Positions 23,348 through 36,400 are shown, numbered from the stretch's first letter. The stretch: 64,000 nucleotides of DNA from Salvator merianae (GCA_003586115.2 QVOM02000049.1:24939333-25003332), one strand, 5' to 3'. A program made the numbers and translations. Notes: generated by a model from the letters alone, not told the origin.

Positions 23348-26300
23348 CTTCAAAAGACCAAAGAGAGGTACAATTAGATAGAAGCATAAATGATAATGAA
23401 TTGCTTTATTTGGGCATTCAAATCCATCAGTGCCCTTGCCCCAGCTGTTGCATTCTTGCCAGTCCTACCACCTTGTTACTTTTGGGAGAAGATTGACTGA
23501 AAAGGGAAGCATCCCCACATCCTTAAGCCCCTCTTGCATTTCTACGGCATGATCAGCCTTAAAAGGACACAAGAATCTCATGATCTTGTACTCATTAAGT
23601 CATAAAAGGGCAGAAAGTGCCATCAGGGGCACTTTTTAAACCGAGTGAAATAATAGCATTCTGTTGGTGCTTTCTACTTTCTTCCTATTCTTCCACCACT
23701 GTACAGAAGGCAACAGTGGCTGTAGCAACCTATCTTTGCTGATCTCTGCTCATAGCTGTTTAGTGAAGCACAGAAAATGGGCAACTTGCGGTGCTATTTC
23801 CTGTGCTTTCCTAAATGGCCTTGGTCAGAAACCTCTGTGTGTGTGCGTGTGCATGCACAAACAGCATGCTTCTCACTTTTCCACTTCCAAGACTGGAGCA
23901 AGCTTTCGAGCCTTATAGGCACCTGTGACTCTTCCCTGTCTTGTGGCTCTTCCCTAACTCTGCCTGAACAGAGTTTTAAATCATACAAAACCTGTGATGC
24001 AGATAGCTGGAGGGACACCAGGACGAGGAGAGGAGCAGCAGATATTTAGTTAGTAGAGATGTGCCGAACTGCTCCTTTTTGAACTCAGTTCATTGCAAAT
24101 GAGGGGTGTTCAAATATTCATTATGGAGCCGAATAGAACCAATATTTGCATGATGTGTTTGCATTCAAACTGAACATGTGGGGCATTTGATGACTAGATG
24201 TTCTCAGGTCTGTGTCTTTAAAAAAGGCATTTTATTATCCATTCTTCTCTCAGTCATTCATCATTTTTTGATAGATCTTTACCTAATGGTTGCTGTGTTG
24301 CCTTTTGCAAGTGGGTGATTCAAGTTCCAATGATTGCTTGTGTAAAGGCTCTTGACTACTTTGGTTTGTGCGTGTTTTGAGGCCAGGGAAACTGATGTAG
24401 CTTCACTATTTGTTTATTTCTGCACTTGTTTGTGCCCTGGTGTGAGCAGCTGTAAGCCTGTTATCCTCAAAAGGGGCTTTTTGGTTGTTTAAAGGTCACG
24501 GCATGCCATGCGGTCTAGTAGTAGTGAGTAGGGGTGTGCACGAAGGCACTTTTCCCCTTTCGCTTCGCATTCCTGCGAAGCTACGGGGCTTCGTTTTCGC
24601 ACGAAAAAATATGTGCGAAAATGAAGCCCTTCGTCTTTGCGGCGAAGATTTTCGCCTCGACCTGAAGCAGAGGAATCAAGGCGAAGAAAAGATCCTTCAC
24701 CTTGATTTCTCTGTTTCCGACGGCGCTCGCCTCTCTCTCATTCCCCCCCCCCCAGTCTGTCAGTGTGCACGTGGGACTGACAGACTAGGGGGAATGAGAG
24801 ACAGCGAGCGGGAGAGGAGGGAAACCCCTTCCTTTCGCTGATCGCCCTCCTCTCCCGCCGGCTGACTCAGGCGGCAAGAGCAGAGGAGGGAGATCAAGGC
24901 AAAGGGAACCCCCTCCTTCCGCTGATCGCCCTCCTCTCCCGCCGGCTGAGTCAGGCGGCGATGGCAGAGGAGGGAGACCAAGGCAAAGGAAGGGAACCCC
25001 TTCCTTCCGGTGATCGCCCTCCTCTCCCGCCGGCTGAGTCAGGCGGCGAGAGCAGAGGAGGGAGATCAAGGCAAAGGGAACCCCTTCCTTTCGGTGATCA
25101 AACTGCGTCAGCTTTTAGTTTTGTTAAAAGAGGCTTGTCCTTTCGCCTGCTGATAGCACTATGCCTGGCATGCATGTATTAGCACAGCTAGTGCTGTGTC
25201 CACCACCTGGCAGACTTATTTGCTACAGCAGTGTTTGCACCATTTGAAGGAGAAATGGGATGACCACCAAGGTTGATCTTTCATTACCTGGATCATTGTA
25301 GAGATTATCACCATCGATAATCTCTGACTTCTCCATCTGTTTGTCCCAAAATATCAAACATCCTCATGCACCATGTTCAGCAAGATTGTGGTACCTTCCT
25401 ATAAATTATGTGAAGGGAGGCCATACAGGAACAGACGTCATATAGTGCCACCCATCACTATGCAATTATGCATTTCACTGCTGAACTGTGGGCCCAGCAG
25501 CAATGGATTTCATGGTTCTTTCCTTTCTCTCACTGCAAACTGGTGGGGGAAAGAAAGCTAGGTTCAGCCAGCACTGGTGATGGTGATCCAACTACCTCTT
25601 CAACAGTGGGGCCCTTTTGAGCCCTGCTACATGCAGGGAGTTTGACGCCATCCACACTGCTGGCTGGCTGTCAGAGGCCATGGAACACCAGGTGAAGTGT
25701 TGGTTGAGCTGGGAACTGGCCCTTTGCCATGGATTCATGGTCCTTGACAATGAGAGGAATATAGTTAAGGCAGCCAAACAGTTGGGGTATGTGTTCATCA
25801 CTTGTGTGGCTCACATCTCCATCTAATTGTGAGGGACACCCTTGAAATCTCTGGGCCAGGGCCCAAAGGTGGGTCTGTCACTGAAATTCCAGCTCTTTCT
25901 GGAGAGGATCTGCAAGATACCTGCATATTTTCATTGGTGTGCAAGTGATCAGCTGATGCTCAACTAGGCACAGAAGAAGCATCACCTGCTGGAACATCTG
26001 ATCCCCACAGATGTTCCTACTCTGTGGAATTCCACCTATATCTTGCTCAAGTGAGCAAGAGCCCACCCTTCACACTCTCACAATTATGTATCACATGCAA
26101 GAGTACAGCCACTTCCCTGGAGTTCTACATCTGGGCAAAGTGAAAGAGTGTTTGCCATGGCAGGCAGCATGTGACATCCTATCATTTTTGTATGGGTGCT
26201 TGACTTGTGGAGCAGCTCATTTTCCTAAAGGCCAACCTTTCTTAAAGACTTTCCTGAGCTGTCTTTGGAGGATGAGCAATCATAGTGATACCCATCCTGC

Positions 26301-28732
26301 AGCATCAAGGGCAGCCAGAAAATAAACAAACAAAAAGGACTTAGTTGATGCAACACAAACAATTTTTCCCTAAGAAAAAGTAAAAAGAAAAGAAAACTGA
26401 GTGTGACACCACACAAAAATAACCTTAGGAGCACTTAAGGTTTCAGCTACTAACAAAAAGAAAAGGGGCAGATTCTAGAGAGCCCCTAATTGTCTACACA
26501 CAGAAAGGCATGTAGGAATCCCCCATCTACAACTCCAATCTCCTAGATGTAATGAAGAACAAACACTTCACATGCACACCAACACATGATCCCCCTGGTA
26601 GGGTGTGCCATAGTCTGTAGATTAGTGCTGTAGCACAGAACCATACATACACACTTATACACACACATGCACATGCCAATGATGCTGGCAAGTCACTGAT
26701 GACTTGGGGTATGCTTAGTTCCTCCGGCCAGTACCCTTCTGGATCAGTGCCAAATGGCCAGTACCAGTCTGTGTCCAATTCCCCCAAAACCTGACAGGGG
26801 TCTTTCTGGAGCCCTCCCAACCCACACACCAATTTTGGGGTCTCCAGCTCAAAGTTTGCTGCCCCCCAGCTTTCCTCCATTGTTTTCTGTGTAGTTCATC
26901 AAACTTTCAAACCAAGCTCTGGCCATCTTTGGGCTGTTCAAAGTTTGATGCAAATATGCTAGCAGCTCATGTGATTCAGTTTGGTTCAAACTGAACTGAA
27001 CCAAACCAGAAAAAAAGTTTATGCACATCTCTATCACTTAGTTAATTAGTTAGTTAGTTTCATTTCTATCTTGACCTATATCCTAAGGTCTCATGTCAGG
27101 TTACAATAAAACCTGTTTTAAAACACAATTAAAATGCAAAGCATTAAAGGCCATGAATTGCAATGCGTAAGAGAAAGAAGGATGTCTTTATCATGCAGCT
27201 ACACATGAGCAATGACAGAACTAGACACAAAGGAGAGGTGATTCCACAACCTGGGATCCACTACGCAAATGAGACTTCCCTTCCCCTACATGATTATCAT
27301 TGCAATAAGAGTGAACACCCAGATGTTTTGTTAAAATTATGAACTTCTTTTCATCTTCTAATTGCTCCAAGTAAATGACTATTCCTTTGACACCATTTTT
27401 TTAATACAACAATTTTCCTTAGTTCCTTTTTCTTCAGTGACTACGTAATCTCCTACAGAAACAGGAGATGCACTATAAGAAATCCCTAGGACTGGGGAAA
27501 GTGAATCACTACTGTCTGAGGGCCTGTTCATTCTTTAGTGCTAGTGAACTATCGGATGCTCACTAGCACAGTGCTTCTGCATTTTGTGGCAGCCCCAGTG
27601 ACTGGGAGCATCTGCAGATGCTCCCAGTCACTCCTAACTATGGAAAACAAAATTGTTGTCCACAGCTGTGTTGGTGAGCAGCATTCCTGTCCTTAGACAT
27701 ATTTTTGCTGTCACATCAGTGGTACCTTTCTGCATTACCACTGGCACCTTGAGGCCTTTGGGGGGGGTCATCTTGTCATTCCTCGGAGTGAGGCATTGAC
27801 ATGAAGACAGCTCTGGAGAGCACATACTTGAAAACAAAACAAAGGCAATGCCCAGCTCTTTAATATGACACCTGTGGAATGCAGTCTTGCATACCATGGG
27901 TTTCCTCCGGAAGAGGTGTTCCCTGCTTGCTTCCCGATTGGTCAGTTGTGGCTTCTTCTTCAGAACCATCTCCAATTTCGTCAAGGTTAACCACCTAAAG
28001 CAGAAAAGAATCCAATAGAAGTGCATTTCAAAGAGCATACAGTTGCTTGCTAAACAGATGATCACTGCTCTAGTACTAGATAGTATACTTGCATGACTGA
28101 CATTCATAGCTGAGTTTTTGCTAGAAGCATCAACTTAGTTTGAGATCAAGTTATTCAAGGAGGAGACAGATGATTTACATGGGAATGTGGGTGAAGTGTG
28201 TGTATGATTAATTTATAAATCCTTTGCTTGCTTCTATAGTTACACTAATGATCTTTTTCTCTTCTAGGGTACTAATGCTCTTGCTAAAAAATTCTAATAA
28301 GCTGGCAGTTGCAAGAACTTTCTTCAGAATTCTAAACAAGCAAATCTGTCCTTCTACCTCGCTCTCCATAACTTTCAACATTATGTACCTGTCACATTTC
28401 CTTGCTGCCTCAGCTATATATATGAACTGGAAGAACAGCTACAGGACTGAATGAGACAGGTGTATTTTTTCAGTCAGTAATTATGTTCACCAGTGACATT
28501 CCACTGAATAAGAGCAGGAAATACGTGTGCCGTCTACCTTTTCCATTTCAAATTTTGTGTCTCCTTGCGATCCATGCAGTAACAAATTGAGTGCAGCGAA
28601 AAAGTTCATTGGAGAAAGTGCAATATTTTCATATGACTCTTGTTTGCTGAGCCGATGGAAGAAGTCAAGGGCAAATTTAGTTTCATCTTCACTGTGGGAT
28701 GTCATAGTTTCATCTTCGCTGTGGGATGTCAT
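22815..28732 (-). CDS. Module 2: serpin helix A/B exon joined to acidic loop exons (spliced span)
   Basis: Exons 28538-28732 (coding part), 27895-27994 and 22815-23347 join in frame (phases 0 and 1) to give 275 codons plus TAA if the last exon is terminal. Only the first 65 residues are serpin. The next about 90 are acidic, Ser/Glu-rich and probably disordered, and the final about 60 look helical and amphipathic. None of core exons 4-8 is present between this module and module 1. If the donor at 22821-22826 is used instead, the frame is at phase 0 and could join core exon 4 of module 1, giving 597 residues. The module has its own TATA promoter. Function is unknown. Confidence 0.6.
24824..25095. 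repeat. GC-rich minisatellite, about 83-90 bp units
   Basis: Three units begin at about 24824, 24907 and 24997, each with ACCCCTTCC, GATCGCCCTCCTCTCCCGCC and GAGGAGGGAGA; a fourth starts at 25080. The unit boundary recurs every 83-90 bases. A TAGGGGTGTGCA terminus at 24529 suggests the array lies in a further hAT-like element inserted in the larger one. Confidence 0.75.
25240..26180 (+). pseudogene. Broken hAT (ZBED-type) transposase
   Basis: Several frames carry pieces in the order expected of hAT transposases: a PKYQTSS-like segment, FLSLTANWW (compare SLTAHW), LDNERNIVKAAKQLG with CVAHISI (the DNAxNMVxA ... CxAHxLxL block), and DVPTLWNSTYILL (the DVxTRWNSTYxML block). Stops and frameshifts interrupt it, so it is not functional. 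Confidence 0.75.
27040..27130 (-). repeat. LINE/SINE 3' end with (TTAG)n edge
   Basis: The sequence TCTTGACCTATATCCTAAG followed by TTACAATAAAAC resembles the element at 214-330 and, in the other orientation, 44090-44158. Confidence 0.4.
27522..27660. repeat. Harbinger-like MITE fragment, family 3
   Basis: It starts GGGCCTGTTCATTC and contains GCTCACTAGCACAGTGC, the family 3 signature. It is truncated. Confidence 0.5.
27895..27994 (-). CDS. Module 2 exon 3: acidic C-D loop exon
   Basis: The acceptor TTCTGCTTTAG is followed by 33 codons and one base, to donor GTATGC (27889-27894). The frame reads VVNLDEIGDGSEEEATTD and ends PLPEETH. VVNLDEIG occupies the place of the VLHFNEV-type start of clade B exon 3. 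It is not visible as a long open frame; the call rests on splice sites, phase and position. Confidence 0.65.
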
Positions 28733-28749
28733 AGTGAAATCTTGATGCC
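28538..28749 (-). CDS. Module 2 exon 2: serpin helices A-B with duplicated start
   Basis: Acceptor TTTTCTCCAG precedes 17 untranslated bases and the ATG at 28732. The first nine codons (MTSHSEDET) are repeated once, a 27-base tandem duplication with one mismatch. Counting from the second ATG gives 56 residues, exactly the module 1 length, so the second is probably ancestral. KFALDFFHRLS, ENIALSPMNFFAALNLLLHG and KFEMEK are the serpin landmarks. Donor is GTAGAC, phase 0. Confidence 0.85.
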
Positions 28750-29513
28750 CTGGAGAAAAGAAACAGCAATAAATCCTTTGTTTGCATGATTTGTGCCTTG
28801 TTAATTATTTGGAGCAAAAAAGAAGGTGTTTGCCCTTTTCACAAATTTCAAATAATGTGTTCACTTTAAGTTAGAGCCCAGGATTAGAATCCATATTAGG
28901 AGAAATCAGCACCATTGCTAGGTTTCCTATAATAGTGATATTATGGATTTTTGAACAACTAACCCGGGACTATATTGGAAATGCCATGGACATGTGTTGC
29001 ATTCCCAGAATAGTCCCAGAAGAGTAGTAAGTTTGAAACATCTTTTGGTTCAGCCTATTGTATTAAAGCTTTAGATAAAATACTATAATGCAAAGAAACA
29101 TGACAACTAATTCAGATAACTAATTGTAGTCTGCAACAGTAATCATAAAAATCTCTACCTTCTCTAATCTTTTTGGGGAATCCCATCATGATTCATAAAG
29201 AAATAAGCTCAGGGCAGCTAAAGATGGAACTGGAAAATAGATATGTACAAGCCTATGGCATAATGGTAACTAGAAGAGAAGTACAATATAACTGAAGTCA
29301 GTTGCGATTAAATGGCATCATGGTTGCAGAGAAACTCTTAGGGTGCGAATTTTATGCTAGCTTCTACTCATCCTAAAAGCAATGAACAGTATTACTGTCT
29401 TTGCCTGTTAAGAATTTGACAGCCATGCCCTCATTTTCTAAAGTCCGTTTCTTTCTTGCTACAAAGAGCTACAGCAAAAAATCATGAAAACTCGTAAGAA
29501 AAGAAATGTTTAC

Positions 29514-29546
29514 CTTCTCATCCAAGAGGTAGCTTGGTGGATCTGA
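29514..29546 (-). other. Module 2 exon 1, non-coding (5' UTR)
   Basis: The exon ends GATGAGAAG followed by donor GTAAAC at 29508-29513. The 5' end is estimated from the TATA box. Confidence 0.5.
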
Positions 29547-29570
29547 TGTTTTATTCTAATACGTGCCAGT

Positions 29571-29578
29571 CTATATAG
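29571..29578 (-). promoter_or_regulatory. TATA box of module 2
   Basis: CTATATAG on the minus strand lies about 57 bases upstream of the exon 1 donor, the same layout as module 1. Confidence 0.6.
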
Positions 29579-29648
29579 AAAGCTCTGTAGACTGTCATTA
29601 TTTCAGTCTGCATTTGCAGGAAGCACATAGTGACCTGGATTAAGGTAG

Positions 29649-29662
29649 TTTGCATAATGAAA
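29649..29662 (-). promoter_or_regulatory. Upstream promoter element shared with module 1
   Basis: The minus strand reads TTTCATTATGCAAA, 71 bases upstream of the TATA box. It differs from the module 1 element at one base. Confidence 0.5.
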
Positions 29663-30078
29663 GCTATGCAATGTACTAATAAGATTGAAAGTGCTTAGCA
29701 GTCACATGCAAGTACTCTTATGTTGTTTAAAATGCAGATAGTAAATGGTTGAATGTGGCACATCTGAATTTTTGCAGTGGCAACCTTTCTTGCTGCAGGA
29801 AGTAAGTGCAAACACTGCTTACTGGGAGCAGTCCAGCTGCTCCCAGTATAGCTGTGGACACAGCTAGTAGCAATCAGGAGTGCCTGCAGACATTCCCAAT
29901 CTCTAGGACCTATGCAAAATGCTGCTGCATTGTGCCAGTGATGTCTACTAGCACTAAAGTGCAAACAGGCACTTTGTATGAAGCTTACATTGGAGCTGAT
30001 TTGGAATTCTGGGTTGCCATCAGGTAATTCTCAAAAAACAACTGCAGCTATTTCTTCTTAATTCCAGCTGTGTAACCT

Positions 30079-30535
30079 GGGGCCCATTCGCACTTTGCAC
30101 TTGCAAACATCAGGGATACTCACTAGAAAAGTGCCTCCACACTTTGCAGACGCCCTCATGACCGGGAGCAGCATATCATTGCTCCTGATTACAGTTAGCT
30201 GTGGAGCACAACGTAGTGCTCCACAGCTTGACAGCTCCTGGTCAAATGCATTTGCACTTCACACAGCCATGCCATGCATGGTGGCTGCACCTGCACTGTC
30301 ACATGATCACGCTGCACGGTGCTGCTGGTCACCATGGCAATGGCTGGATGTTTTCCGGCTGCTGTTGTGGCAAATGTTGGGCACAGGACACCAGCATTCA
30401 CACCAAGAATGCTAGTGACCTGCTCATATTCAAATATAGCGGCACACAGTGCAGACGGTGTCCCCGCTGTGTGGTCAATTCCACTTATAAGAGGATCGTT
30501 ATCCTGTTCTAACCTGGAAAGTGTGAAAACGCCCC
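30079..30535. repeat. Harbinger-like MITE, family 3, near full length
   Basis: It runs from GGGGCCCATTCGCAC to GTGTGAAAACGCCCC, with internal CACTAGAAAAGTGC and CACCATGGCAATGG. Confidence 0.6.
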
Positions 30536-33074
30536 TGATGTCTACATTGCTGCTTAGTGCCTTGAATCATGTTTGATTCCTGGCAACTATATACACAAAT
30601 GGTCACCATTCTGACCTCTTTTTGTAAAGTGTCATAGCTCTTCCAGGAACATTCTAGAAGAACCTTTCTGATCTCCTCAATCAACTTTGTCCCTTGTCTT
30701 CTCTTTCTTCTGTTTCCCTGCTATGCCTTTATCAGCTCACCTAACACGGGCAGCTTCCATGCAGTCCTTCCATGTTGGGGAATGCGGCATCCTCTCACCC
30801 GAGTGGGACCCAGAGGTGTACAGCCTCTCAGGGAACACACCGGCTGCACATGCTGATGGCTGACCTATTCTCCAGCACCAAAATGAGGCTGAGGAACAAA
30901 GCAATGTGAGACAACTTTGAAGTGGTCTCCAGACATTCCTCTCAGTAGACTAGTCTAATCAGCACATGGAGCAAAGCAGCATTTTCCTGGGCTCCTGAAA
31001 ACAACCCTTGAAATGAGCCATTTTTTGCATGCCGCAGTGACCCCCAAGCCTGCAACTTTGGGGAACTTTAATTCCTATGCTCTGGAGTTGCGATGATGGG
31101 CCGCAATGGGGCAGACCGTCTCTGATGTGCACCTCCAGGTACTGCTTTGGTTGGATCAAGTTACCTGGGCCAAGATTAGCCTCCACATCATGTGCCAAGG
31201 TATGCGATGTGGCAGCAGCTTCAGATTATGCAAGTCTCTACTTGCTTATCATTCCCTTGAAGGAGCAGTTGGTTTTATTTGATCTAAGATGATTGATTAT
31301 TCTTTCAGTCTGTGGTATTTTTAGCAACAGTCTCCTTATCTCCTTAACAGGCACTTATCTTCTATCTCTCAGTTTTCTAATAAGCTGCATCCACACACAT
31401 TAATCCACCTTCTTTTCACAATGCCTACAAATGCAGCCTGAAAGAAACATAAGATTTGAACAAGTTGCCCTAATTTGTTGTTAGATGCGGGATGGGAACA
31501 GTGCTGTCTGCATGCTACCACATCCTGACTCGTAATTCCCCAGCCTTCAATGTGGATTAAGACATTGTCATGAGGATGCTGCCATCTCTAAGCTGCTTTT
31601 GAGCAACTTTTTTTAAAACTCTGTCCCTACTTTTCACAATCACAACTATATATTGGTTAGCCTTTATGATTCATATTTTTTGTAGGGAGGCTGATAAATT
31701 AAACATTCTAGTCCTTCATGATCTTTCGCTAAACACTGGCTGTATCTGCATAGGTGAAAAGTGAACACCCCTCTGGGAGCTCCAGGGACAGATCATCAAA
31801 ATTCACCCATCCCCAGGAGACTTCGGCTGTTTTCACACATACAACAATATAATGTTCTAATTAGCAGGGTTCAGGCAGTCCAGGATCATAGTCCAAGGCA
31901 GTCCAGACTGCAGCCACACAATCCCCTGCCCCACCACCATTCCACACCAGGAAGAGGTGCAAATACACCTTTCTTGATCTGCACCTGATCACGGAAGTCA
32001 GCTTCCAGACTACAGTTTTCTTGACCGCTGCTGGTAGGCTTCAGGGGAGCATCAAGTGGGCTTTGGTAGGCTTCTAGTCAGCTGGGGCTGCTTGCAGGTG
32101 CGAACGCTCTGTACTAGTGAGTGTCCTGGAACATTCCATTTTCTAAGTGCAGACAGGCCCTGTCATGCCAGCCCAACAGCCTTGAAAATTGCCTTTCACG
32201 TAAGCTAAGAAAAATGATTCTTGGGATGGGGCAGATGTTGGAATTCATTTTTCCTGTTTCCCAGATCAGGTCCTTACAGAAACATCAGCGCTGTGAAAAG
32301 ATTTCCCATCCTAGGGCAGCCCCCCTGCCCCCTGCCCTGGCAGTCATTCCTTCCAGCACCACAAGGATGTGACCTTCATTTACTTCTTCCTTGGATTATT
32401 CTGCTCCTTAAGGCTCCAGTACGCTCTCCTTCTTTCTCTATAGGAGGACAAAACTGTTTGTCACCCAAACCCCTTTGCTGTCAACCTTACATTTTCCTTC
32501 TTAATAATAAATATTAATCCAGCTTTCATTAAAGTTTGAATCTCCAATTTGAATACCAGCTGTCATCTCCTCCAGTTATGCCATTATTATAATACATTTC
32601 CTGTACAGACATCCATCCATATTTATGAGGACATGTGTCATGAATTTGGAAGGTGGAGGCATTGTGTCTACAGAAGGTTACAGAAGCTACTGTTTTGGAA
32701 GTAGGAAACAAGACCAGACAGTACCTCTGGTTGAGGAGAAATATATTTGCTATATTCTTTAAAGTAATTTGAAAACAGATATTTTTGCTCTAACCAAATT
32801 GACATTCCACATGTGACGTACTGATGATTCTTAGCATGAAACACCAGCAAATAATAAATTCTGATATCCTGTGGGTAGTAGACTGATGAAAAGTCCTTTT
32901 ATGACCGGTTATGCTCCACGGATCATGGTTCAGGTACAACAATTCATCAGGTGGGATGTTTTATTTTGTTTCTTCTTTTTCTGGTTCACAGGTTGCCTTG
33001 GGAGGCCCAGCATACCTTTTGACAAGAAGACCTGGCAGCAAGGCAGATGTTTCACAAGGCCAATTTCAGCTGAA

Positions 33075-33430
33075 GACCTGTTCACATTTTGCATTAGAAA
33101 GCATCCAAGAGGCTCACTAGCAAAGTGCTTCCATGCTTTGTGGAGGCCCTTGTGACCAGGAACAGCATATTGCTGCTGCTGATCATGACTAGCTGTGGAG
33201 TGCAAGTTAGTGCTCCACAGCTTTACCAGGAGCTGATAGTCAGCTCCTGGTAAAGTGCTTTCACACCCATTCCTGGGTGCAAATGCACAGCCACTCCACG
33301 CTGCGCTTGCCAACTGCACGATCGCACAATTGCACTAGTATGTGCCTGTGTGCACCTGCATGCTGGGCGGTGCTGCTGGTCACCATGGCAGTGACCAGAC
33401 ACTTCCCAGATGCTGTCATGAGGAGGATCA
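33075..33430. repeat. Harbinger-like MITE, family 3, partial
   Basis: It contains GGCTCACTAGCAAAGTGC, TAGCTGTGGAGTGCAA and CACCATGGCAGTGACC in the family 3 order. Confidence 0.5.
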
Positions 33431-36400
33431 AGTGGGGATACATCTAGAGCAGGGTAGAGCTGTCTGCATTTCATATGGCCTGTTTCACTCCAGCCCAGGC
33501 TGCTGTCACTGAACAGACCTTGGAAACAGCATTGAGTTTCTGCAGGGCAGGAAGTTTCATTCACATCTTTTGGCATTACTGGGATGGTCCTTTTCACAGC
33601 ATGCCACTTCTGGTGGCACTTCCTGGGACACCTCTGAGAAGGATCCCCATCCACTTGTAGACTACTTAGAAAAGGTCTAAGAGTGGATCAGGATAGGAGG
33701 CCAGTTTGGCCCCCTATCCTGGTCCACAGCTTAGGCCAAAGCAGACAGGCCGTACAAAGGGAAGCAGGGCCTGCACTCATCCATACTAGCTTGCAGACAG
33801 CAGGCCCTTGGTCTGGCATACCTGCATGTGAGGAAAGGGCCCTAAGCTCTTGAAGAAGGGGCACCTTCATTGGGAGCAAAGGATAAGAGAGAACCACAAG
33901 CTGCCTGAGCATATGATAGAACTCAGGGCTTCTAATTATTTTTCCTGGAAGCAAGACGCTTGCTAACGCATGCTTATGGAAGAGGTCAGTTGTAAATTTC
34001 CATTTTTGTTCCCATTTTGGTAACTTGCACTTCGAAATGCAACTGGCCAGCTAAATAGCCTTCCAGGCACCAGGGAAGCCACTGTCAGTTGTGCTAAGGA
34101 TCAGAGCTACTCTTAACATATGAAGTGGAAGGCATTAGCACAACCTCCCTAAATTTTGTTATCCCTTTACTTCTATCCTTCTTTTCCTTAATTTTAATAA
34201 AGCTTATTAGTTGAGAAGAAAGAAGTCACATGTTTTTGAAGATCTGCACTGAAAAAGCGAATGCTTGCTAGCATTTCGAAAGAAAAGGGTTTTATTCTTC
34301 AGGGGAGGGGAAAGGAACAGTGCAGTATCAATAGAAGGCACAGGTAGTGCAGTGAGACTGGAAACAGGATGGCTAAGACCAAAAAACAGAGGAAAGTTGG
34401 ATCCTGGGTTGGACCACTGGCTTTTGGTGGGTGGATATGGAAACTGAACAGAAGCATGGAACATGGCAGGCGGCAGGAGCAGGAACAGACTCAAGATTAG
34501 GTGATATTGCTGAGGACTTCTTGTGGAAGGAGTCTTGGGTCTTTCTGAACGCCTGGTATACTGGATCAAAGGGCAGCCTGGAACAGTCCAGGAGTCTGCC
34601 ATCCGCATGCTTGTTCCAGGACAGCGCCCACCCCTTGGTATGGTCTGTCCGCTCTGGACTAGGCCATGGACCATGTCCCAGTTCACCAGTAGCCCTTTTC
34701 AAAATGTACTCAAATCCTTCTTTGATCTGATGCAAGCACACACAACTGCTCCAGATCAAAGAGGCATTTGTTGTGCATTTCAATCTTCAGGCTACTGAAT
34801 ATGCATGCTGAGCTTCTAGGTCCTTCTAGGTCCTTCCAAGTACACAAACCCAAGTGCTATAAGCTGTGTAGTCCTGGTTCATATCCTGCTAGAAATATTT
34901 GGGTCTATCTGGCAAAAATGTTGCCACAAGAGAGAGGGAGGAGCCAGCTGGAGAGGGGAGATGAGACAGGCCCGGCCATTCCAGGGGCCTGTTTACACAG
35001 CAGCTGCTATGGCTAACAAGGGAGGTGCCGGTGGTGGCACATTGCAGTGTTAGTGGCCTTTTTTGACCAAGTGTCGCAAAGCACAACCTGGAACTCCCTT
35101 ACTCACAGCATAAGGGAGTCAACTTGCAATGTTTACATGGCTGTCACAAGTTGACATGATGCAGTGGGAGTGGGGGAATTCCACTCTGAAGAGAGGGTGG
35201 CCGTTACCCTGTCTCAGGCCAAGAAATGGAGTTTCAGGGCAGAGGAATATGTAACACCCCTCAGGGAGCCCTTCCTCATCCACCCAGCAGTAACTGCGGT
35301 GAATCTCAGCATACAGCAGGTAAATGTAGCCTCAAATGTTATGAGAGACTTTATTATAATGTATTCATATTGCTTACAAGACAGTTGTTAAGCACTGACA
35401 AGGTAGTGTATAAAAAGTGCTTTTAATTTCCATAATGCTAGGACTTATCAGTCATCTCATTTTTCCATTGTGAATATAAAATGTGTTCGGGGGTTGGCCA
35501 GATCTGAAATGCCAATGATAAAATGCTTGACTTGCACAGTATCATCCAAGACAATATATAATTTAATTAATTAACTAAACATGCCTATACCACTTCTTCA
35601 TTTCAAAACCTTGAAGCTGTGTACAATACAACTTAAAAACAACAAAATATTAGAAAGATATTAGATGTGCAGCTAAGCTCTTGGAACTGTAAGCAGACAT
35701 GCAAAAGTAGCTAGTCTCTCTCTTTCCCCTTCCCCATATATATATATATATATATAGGGGCAGGGAAGAGAAAAATATAAGGAATTGACAATTCTATTCA
35801 TTTTTCTTTAGCATCCTTCTTTTACTTATTTGTAGGGCATTATTAAACACATTTTTTCACCTAAACACATATGCTGGATTATTTATTTATTATTATATTT
35901 ATCTCAGCATTTAAGAAGCACCACAAGATACTATTACAATATGGTTACAGTTGCAAGACTGAGATGTTCACAAGGATGGAAGAACCCTACAATACCCATC
36001 CTAGAAGATTGACTAATAAAAAGATTGGCAGAGATGCCTAAACTGATTTGTTAAGTTAGGGAAAGAACACTGGATCTAATAAGGATTAATAACTTGATGA
36101 TAAAAAAGTTTGATTTCTTAAAAGAAGTGGAGCTTTCGAGGAGGTTTAAATCTAGACATATCTGTCTATGAGAAGAGCAAAATTACCTTATTTCTCTCCT
36201 TTTCTTTCTTTTGTTTTATTCTTTTTTCCTATTTTTTTTTCAATAACACTATATATATAAAATAAATTCACAAGTACACAATGATGACCTCAGAATACCA
36301 CAAACAGTTCAGTACCCAATACTGTACTTCCCTTCGGACATTTAATCGTTAAGTTGGTAATTTTAGTGCTGTGTGATTTTATCCAGTGTTAATTTATTGT

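Larger units (their letters stand above)
24054..27033 (+). mobile_element. hAT DNA transposon, decayed, about 3 kb
   Basis: The termini TAGAGATGTGC and GCACATCTCTA are perfect inverted repeats. The flanks TTAGTTAG and TCACTTAG agree at six of eight positions, as expected for an old 8-bp hAT target duplication. A broken transposase lies inside. It sits in the intron between module 2 exons 3 and 4. Confidence 0.6.
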
